In this document: piece by piece, positions 59,722 through 64,000 of the stretch | How the letters are laid out: each line of letters opens with the position of its first letter | How positions within the stretch are numbered: the first letter of the stretch is position 1 | NCBI GenBank assembly: GCA_028386065.3 | Contig: JAKUCV010007402.1 | Coordinates: forward strand, 21,182 to 85,181 | Source of the DNA: Turnera subulata | Taxonomy: Eukaryota; Streptophyta; Magnoliopsida; Malpighiales; Passifloraceae | Direction: 5' to 3' | Length of the DNA stretch: 64,000 nt | Position numbers and translations under genes: made by a program | Notes under the pieces: model-generated | Told to the model about the DNA's origin: nothing | Databases searched by the model: none | What the model saw: the letters and a program-made list of their open reading frames with translations, nothing else

Positions 59722-60726
59722 CTACGTCAACCTCAACTTCAGCATCAACAGGCCCTTCAATAGTTTGAATCTTGTTTCCAGACCTGAAAGCTCTTCATCC
59801 CCTTTTTTTTTTCTTTTCTTTGTAGAACATCTTCTTTTCTTGGCAGTTGAAAGAACAAACAATTCATAGAACTCTAATGACTTCTCTTCAATGCATGCTT
59901 CAACCTTTTTTCTCACCTTAATCTTATGATTTGTCCTACCTCTTTTCACTTCCAGAATTGTATATTCCACAAGCTCATCATCACACAAACCAAGCTTCAC
60001 ATTCTTCTCTGTTGTAGGTATTCCTATACCTGAACTAACATTGGTTTCATTTTCCATTTCAATCAATTGACAACTGGAGAACTCTTTGAACTCCAGACAC
60101 ATGGCTTCACAGTTAACAAATTCAACGGCTTCACTTTTCACAGTAATTTCATGAGCAAAATCAAAGAGATTCTTATCATACGAAATCACTTCATCAGGTT
60201 CATCCAAGCATTCATCATTTTGAACTCTTTTTGAACCCAAACTACCATTTCCACCCTCAACATCAACTAATTTAACTTTGGAGTAATCTTTGAACTCCAA
60301 ACAAAGATCCTCACAAGCAACAGCTTCAGAATCATCACTTTTCACAGATTCAATAGCACTTTCAAGACTATAATCTGTGAAAATCTTATCAACCACAACA
60401 TCATCATCGAAACATTCATCATTTTCAAAATGCTTACCAATAAACTCATCATTTTCGTCATTTGCAACCAAATCAGAGCCATTTGTTACCTCTGATTCAA
60501 CATTTTCCACAAGATCGTCACAGCAATCTTCCTCCTCTTCATTGTTCCCGAACTCATTTTCCTGAAACAAAATCACTTCATTTTTTATAAACGATTTTCT
60601 ATCAGACAAGTCCAAGTTGAACTCTTCATGTAACTTTTGGATCAACATCTTTATGGTCATTGTGTTGAGGTTAGAATTTTGGAGAAGCTCCCTCAACCTT
60701 GCAGAAATTATCCGATTAGACACCAT
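59722..60726 (-). CDS. Acidic 334-residue protein with N-terminal DEK_C-like domain, carried by an LTR element
   Basis: Intact frame starting 54 bases from the primer site. Residues 1-57 (VSNRIISARLRELLQ ... TIKMLIQKLHEEFNLDLS, DRKSFIKNEV) match the pattern of the DEK C-terminal domain, a small helical DNA-binding fold found in DEK and in plant SWIB/DEK proteins. Residues 60-110 are Asp/Glu-rich. Residues 101-157 and 169-225 are an internal duplication (NDEC ... DLCLEFKDYS / AMCLEFKEFS). Residues 296-309 (KKRRCSTKKRKKKG) are a likely nuclear signal. No retroviral gag, knuckle or enzyme motif is present. Function unknown; the domain assignment is from recalled pattern and needs a profile search. 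The absence of stops contrasts with every gag-pol here. Confidence 0.72.
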   Translation of the reverse strand: MVSNRIISARLRELLQNSNLNTMTIKMLIQKLHEEFNLDLSDRKSFIKNEVILFQENEFGNNEEEEDCCDDLVENVESEVTNGSDLVANDENDEFIGKHFENDECFDDDVVVDKIFTDYSLESAIESVKSDDSEAVACEDLCLEFKDYSKVKLVDVEGGNGSLGSKRVQNDECLDEPDEVISYDKNLFDFAHEITVKSEAVEFVNCEAMCLEFKEFSSCQLIEMENETNVSSGIGIPTTEKNVKLGLCDDELVEYTILEVKRGRTNHKIKVRKKVEACIEEKSLEFYELFVLSTAKKRRCSTKKRKKKGDEELSGLETRFKLLKGLLMLKLRLT

Positions 60727-60780
60727 CTTCTTGATCTCTTAACAAAGGAAAAAAGCACAGGACCCGTAAAGAAAGAACCT

Positions 60781-60792
60781 GCTCCGCTACCA
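60781..60792 (-). other. tRNA primer-binding site of the DEK_C-like element
   Basis: TGGTAGCGGAGC on the minus strand, two bases after the 5' LTR end. Identical to the copia and gypsy 2 sites. Confidence 0.82.
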
Positions 60793-60794
60793 AT

Positions 60795-61405
60795 TGTTGG
60801 CTTTTTTACACTAAGAACATCGATGTTCAATCAAGACATCGATGTTTTGATCACACTGAATATCAAACAATCCGGCCAAACGACAAGAACATCGATGTTG
60901 CTATTAGAACATCGATGTTTAAACACACTGGAGCTTCAAACAAATCGGCCGCACGATTAGAACATCGATGTTTTCTGGAAAATTTCCAGAAATTCTGCAG
61001 AAACCAAGGCTAACTTTCTTGGTTACTGTTCTATTGATTTTCTCTCAATTCTCTCAATCATTTTGTTTTAAACCACTCTGAACAATCAGAGTAATATTGA
61101 AGTGAAACACCAACGTTTTTCTTAACTTGATTTTACTTGTTTGAAACTGATTACAAGACACATTTATAAAGGCAGAAAAACAGCCTATAACCAAACCACT
61201 CCACTCAACTTTGACAGCTCACACTTGCTTCTCCTAAGATTCCTCATAATGACACAACACTTAATGGAAACATTACAACTCAGGATAACATAATCAAAGT
61301 ACAATAATCATAAAACACACTCACCACTCACACACTTGAATTAATAACTAAGTGGACCATAGCTTAGTGCTGTAGAATTCCAGCAACTTGTTCATGTTTC
61401 CAACA
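60795..61405 (-). repeat. 5' LTR of the DEK_C-like element
   Basis: Five exact ACATCGATGT copies at about 60816-60972, in the last 180 bases of the LTR. The promoter candidate TTTATAAATG lies at 61170-61161, so the palindromes would be in the transcript leader. Confidence 0.92.
61161..61170 (-). promoter_or_regulatory. TATA-like box of the DEK_C-like element 5' LTR
   Basis: TTTATAAATG on the minus strand; the sister LTR has TATATAAATA at the same place. It is about 190 bases upstream of the palindrome cluster and 440 upstream of the ORF. Confidence 0.55.
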
Positions 61406-61640
61406 TGGCAAACCCTTGTTTGCGGAGAAATCAGGATTCGAAGGCCAATGGCTTGCTGATCCAAGAATTTGTGTAGAAATAGACGCTGACTCTGAGTTCC
61501 CGGAATCTGTACAGTTTGACTATGTGAACAAAATATGGCTTTTCCTTGAGGAGGTAAGGGTTGAGTATGAATGGCTGCCTCCATTATGCGTGCTTTGCAA
61601 GGAATTTGGCCATTTGGAGGATGATTGTTCGCTTCAATAA

Positions 61641-62563
61641 TTGCTCGCGCCATCTACTTGACGGGATATAATTTAAGGATCAATGGCCATTAACTCATAA
61701 GTTAAAGGATCTCATTGTGAATTATTCCTCCTATTATCTTATATTTGGTGTCTAGTTTGCTTGTCTAGTTTTAAAGGTTTAGTGATATTTTGGCCTCCAT
61801 TGATGATGATTCGGACAGTTGCTATCAATATTGTTCGTGAGAATTACGTTTGCTGTACTCTACTGACAGTAGTTCCATTGGAGTAATTACTGAAAAGTGT
61901 GTGGCCGATTGTGGCCTTGAGACTTTCTTTTCATTGATTATGGTTAGACATTGCAAGACCACATTATAGGCTAGCATGTTCGCCGTTTTCTTTTAATTTG
62001 TTTGTTTTTGTAACTTGCCCAGGGAAATGTTCTTAAATACCCAAGGCCTAGGAATCCGTGTGTAATCTCTGCTTCATTACCTGGCCTTTTGATTGTTATA
62101 AGAAATATAGCTTTAGTGAGACGCAACACAAGCCTACCTTGGTTCTCTATCGAGCCCATGCATTCTTCTAGCTGCGTTTTGGTTCAAGCTTATGGTGACG
62201 AATTTAATTAGGCAAACACCTTTACTCATTTTGACGTGAAAACATGTGTTCATGTGAGAAAAACAACTTTGGCCAAAGAAATGGGACGTGTGGATAGACA
62301 TCCTTTGTTGGTTTTGTAGGAGAATTCAGAGGGAGTACAAAATATCTTTCTCTTCTCAATGTTTGCTATGATGGAGGATATTTTGCTAATTGATTGATTG
62401 AAGGGATTAAGGTAATTGAGGGATTAATTGATTGATTGATTTGAATGATTGGAGTGATTAAGATGATTGAGTGATGGATTAATTGATTGGGATAATTGAG
62501 TGATCAAGGGGATTATGTGTAATTATAGAAGATTATTACTTTAATTATCATGTCCAACTTGTG
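61641..62563. other. Downstream of gene D and upstream of gene E
   Basis: The left part repeats the gene C/B downstream motif (TTTTGGCCTCCATTGATGATGATT). A GATT-rich stretch (about 62385-62480, many TGATTGATTG copies) precedes the gene E promoter. Confidence 0.6.
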
Positions 62564-62571
62564 TATAAATA
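62564..62571 (+). promoter_or_regulatory. TATA box of gene E
   Basis: TATAAATA, 96 bases before the gene E start codon. The flanking sequence differs from the C/D upstream block, so E appears to have a different promoter from its relatives. Confidence 0.6.
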
Positions 62572-62659
62572 GGAGTGTTGTATTTGTGAATAACACACCA
62601 ATTAAATAGATTGGATTTCATATTTCTTCATTTAGAGTAGTGCATACCAGTTGTGCAAG

Positions 62660-63481
62660 ATGTTGAATCCCGCAAAGGCTAGACTAGTCGAATTAGAGCA
62701 TATAAAGCCAGACCATGTAGGAAATGTGGTAAAGATAGATTTAGAGGATGTGGTATCTGAAGCCACAAAATGGGTAAACGCTTTGGTTGGTTTTGTTTTT
62801 GGGGCCGATCCACAATTTACTTATTTGTCTAACTTCGTTGTTTCTAACTGGAAGTTGGGCACAGAGGTGCGGTTGTACGCAGTGGAAGAGTCCGGGGTCT
62901 TTATATTTGTTTTTAGCGATCATCAATGGAAAAAGAGGATCATAGATGAAGGTCCTTGGTTTCTTGATGATGGGCGACCTCTCATCTTGAAACCATGGGA
63001 ACCTAGCGTATCTTTGATCAAAGAAGTGAAGTCAGTGCCAGTTTGGATTAAATTACCGGGCTTGAATCTTCACTTACGTACTCCTCTAGTGCTAAGTAAG
63101 ATTGCAAGTTTGATTGGCAGGCCATTGTTTGCGGAGAAACTAGGAGAGGAGGTATACAATATTCCTCGAATTTGTGTAGAAATAGATGCTGATACTGCTG
63201 AGATCCCGGAATATGTTGTCATCGAAACTGAGATTGATGATGTGGCGGTGAGGCAAAAGCTTGAGGTTGAATGTCTTCCACCTTTGTGCAAAGCTTGTAA
63301 GAAATTTGGTCACACTCATGATGGCGAAGTTAAGTGCACAGGTTTACGGTTTGACCCACACAGGGCATCCCAATACATTTGCAGTGCCTGTAACAAATTA
63401 GGTCACTCTCGTGTCAATAATCGTTGTGGCGGATGTTTTTATCGATTACTTCTCCTACTGCAATACTCTATGAATAAATAG
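62660..63481 (+). CDS. DUF4283 protein with two zinc knuckles (gene E), intact
   Basis: 273 residues from the ATG in GTGCAAGATG. DUF4283 domain at about 36-125 (WVNALVGFVFGADPQF, VSNWKLGTEVRL, ESGVFIFVFSD, EGPWFLDDGRPLILKPWEP), then PVWIKLPGLNLHLRTPLVL and ICVEIDADTAEIPEYV. Two knuckles follow: C210-C213-H218-C226 and C241-C244-H249-C256. A short hydrophobic tail follows. The domain pair is that of plant LINE ORF1 nucleic-acid-binding proteins, here free-standing. It is the only uninterrupted member of the five-gene cluster, and more diverged from A-D than they are from each other. A nucleic-acid-binding role is inferred; no biological function is known to me. Confidence 0.85.
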   Translation: MLNPAKARLVELEHIKPDHVGNVVKIDLEDVVSEATKWVNALVGFVFGADPQFTYLSNFVVSNWKLGTEVRLYAVEESGVFIFVFSDHQWKKRIIDEGPWFLDDGRPLILKPWEPSVSLIKEVKSVPVWIKLPGLNLHLRTPLVLSKIASLIGRPLFAEKLGEEVYNIPRICVEIDADTAEIPEYVVIETEIDDVAVRQKLEVECLPPLCKACKKFGHTHDGEVKCTGLRFDPHRASQYICSACNKLGHSRVNNRCGGCFYRLLLLLQYSMNK

Positions 63482-64000
63482 ATGATGCATGTATGAAATT
63501 AATCTGAGTTGTTCCTTTAAGTTGAAGATTGTACCACATTTTACTGCGTATTGGCCTGATGAAAAGATGATAAACTCTAGAATTTACTCGATCAAGGAAT
63601 ATGAAATATGGTTTGACGCTTAGATTAGCTTATATACGCATGCAAGTTTTCACTTGATTCATACTCGACACGAGCAAGTTGATACCAAATTTTCTTAGGA
63701 ATTAGTGTTGATATGAAATCAAATATAGCATAACATGATCTTTATTGATTGGTATTGTTTGAGTACAATGGATGGATTAAGTACAAAGAATAGAGAACGG
63801 GAGAGAGGGGAGAGCCGAGAGAGAGAAGGCCCGGGTGGGAGAATGGACCAAAAGTCTCCTTTCCTTTGATATTTTCTCTATATATATAGTACAAGACAAT
63901 GAGATTATATGGTCCACGTGTCACACTGTTATAGGTCGTAGGTGGATTTCCTTTGGATAAGCTCGGTTCCCCCGGATAAGCCGATGTAGAGGGCCTCTCG
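63482..64000. other. Downstream of gene E, no gene recognised
   Basis: Contains a GAGA-rich stretch near 63800 and TATATATATAG at about 63880. It could be the edge of another repeat, but the window ends first. Confidence 0.4.

Larger units (their letters stand above)
58983..61405 (-). mobile_element. Non-autonomous LTR element carrying a DEK_C-like ORF
   Basis: 2423 bases, target duplication TGGCA at 58978-58982 and 61406-61410. 5' LTR 60795-61405 and 3' LTR 58983-59594 (611 and 612 bases), TGTTGGAAA ... CCAACA. Primer site at 60781-60792 and a GGGGGAG purine tract directly next to the 3' LTR; a second copy of that tract and LTR tip lies near 59690. The internal 1.2 kb has no gag, protease, integrase or RT. 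It holds one intact ORF (59722-60726) in the gag position. Size and content fit a TRIM/LARD-like passenger element mobilised in trans. Confidence 0.92.
58511..61640 (+). pseudogene. DUF4283/zinc-knuckle gene D, split by an LTR element
   Basis: 58511-58982 plus 61411-61640 join in frame to 233 codons plus TAA, with no other stop. Plan: MDQAEAKLVKLEFIEPA, WKNALVGYVFGDDPDL, LNWKKFGDVRL, QEQPGVFIFVFE, PVWIKLPSLCLRLRTPPIL, SAIASVIG / KPLFAEKSG, ICVEIDADSEFPE and the knuckle CVLCKEFGHLEDDC. The insertion falls within the GGC AAA codons of IGK and duplicates TGGCA. The gene was therefore open when the element landed. Confidence 0.9.

Overview
The window is nuclear DNA of a flowering plant, probably a eudicot. 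The evidence is an intron-rich plant pyridoxal kinase gene (SOS4 type), a trihelix/SANT-like gene with no introns, a cluster of DUF4283/zinc-knuckle genes, and a dense set of plant-type transposons: Ty1/copia, Ty3/gypsy, LINE, Mutator-like and Helitron ends. The species cannot be named from sequence alone.

Layout. (1) 1-6323: 5' part of a pyridoxal kinase gene on the minus strand; eleven exons are visible, one intron is of GC-AG type, and a TATA box lies at 6323. (2) 6324-9308: intergenic, with a diverged ~650-bp tandem duplication. (3) 9309-41958: a nest of transposons. A minus-strand gypsy element (9392-28665) has its 3' LTR split by a copia element (9660-18824, TSD GCAGC). The copia 5' LTR is in turn split by a solo LTR (17094-17903, TSD GTCCA). 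The gypsy 5' LTR is shared with the truncated end of a second tandem copy, which stops at a repair junction with 16 bp of templated filler. Beyond it lies an older plus-strand LTR (29035-31511 + 41916-41958), split by a complete gypsy element (31512-41910, TSD TCTAG). (4) 41959-45981: AT-rich intergenic DNA with a Helitron 3' end and a single N flanked by an apparently identical 238-bp duplication, likely an assembly artefact. (5) 45982-47178: the trihelix/SANT-like gene. (6) 48431-63481: five related DUF4283/zinc-knuckle genes on the plus strand (A-E). E is intact. A, B and C carry stops or frameshifts. D was open until a retrotransposon split it. The cluster also contains a 5'-truncated LINE (15-bp TSD), a Mutator-like element (10-bp TSD) and an inverted-repeat element.

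The most unusual item is the element inside gene D (58983-61405). It is a complete 2.4-kb LTR element with a TGGCA duplication, tRNA primer site and polypurine tract, but no gag or pol. In their place it has one intact 334-residue ORF. That ORF starts with a segment I read as a DEK C-terminal domain, followed by an acidic duplicated region and a basic tail. Its LTR leader carries clusters of the 10-bp palindrome ACATCGATGT. The same palindrome occurs 14 times, plus CpG-decayed variants, in the leader of the copia element 43 kb away. All four LTR elements with a readable primer site use the same variant, TGGTAGCGGAG. This suggests a non-autonomous element with a captured host domain that may share leader signals with a copia partner. 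The domain call and the partnership are inferences.
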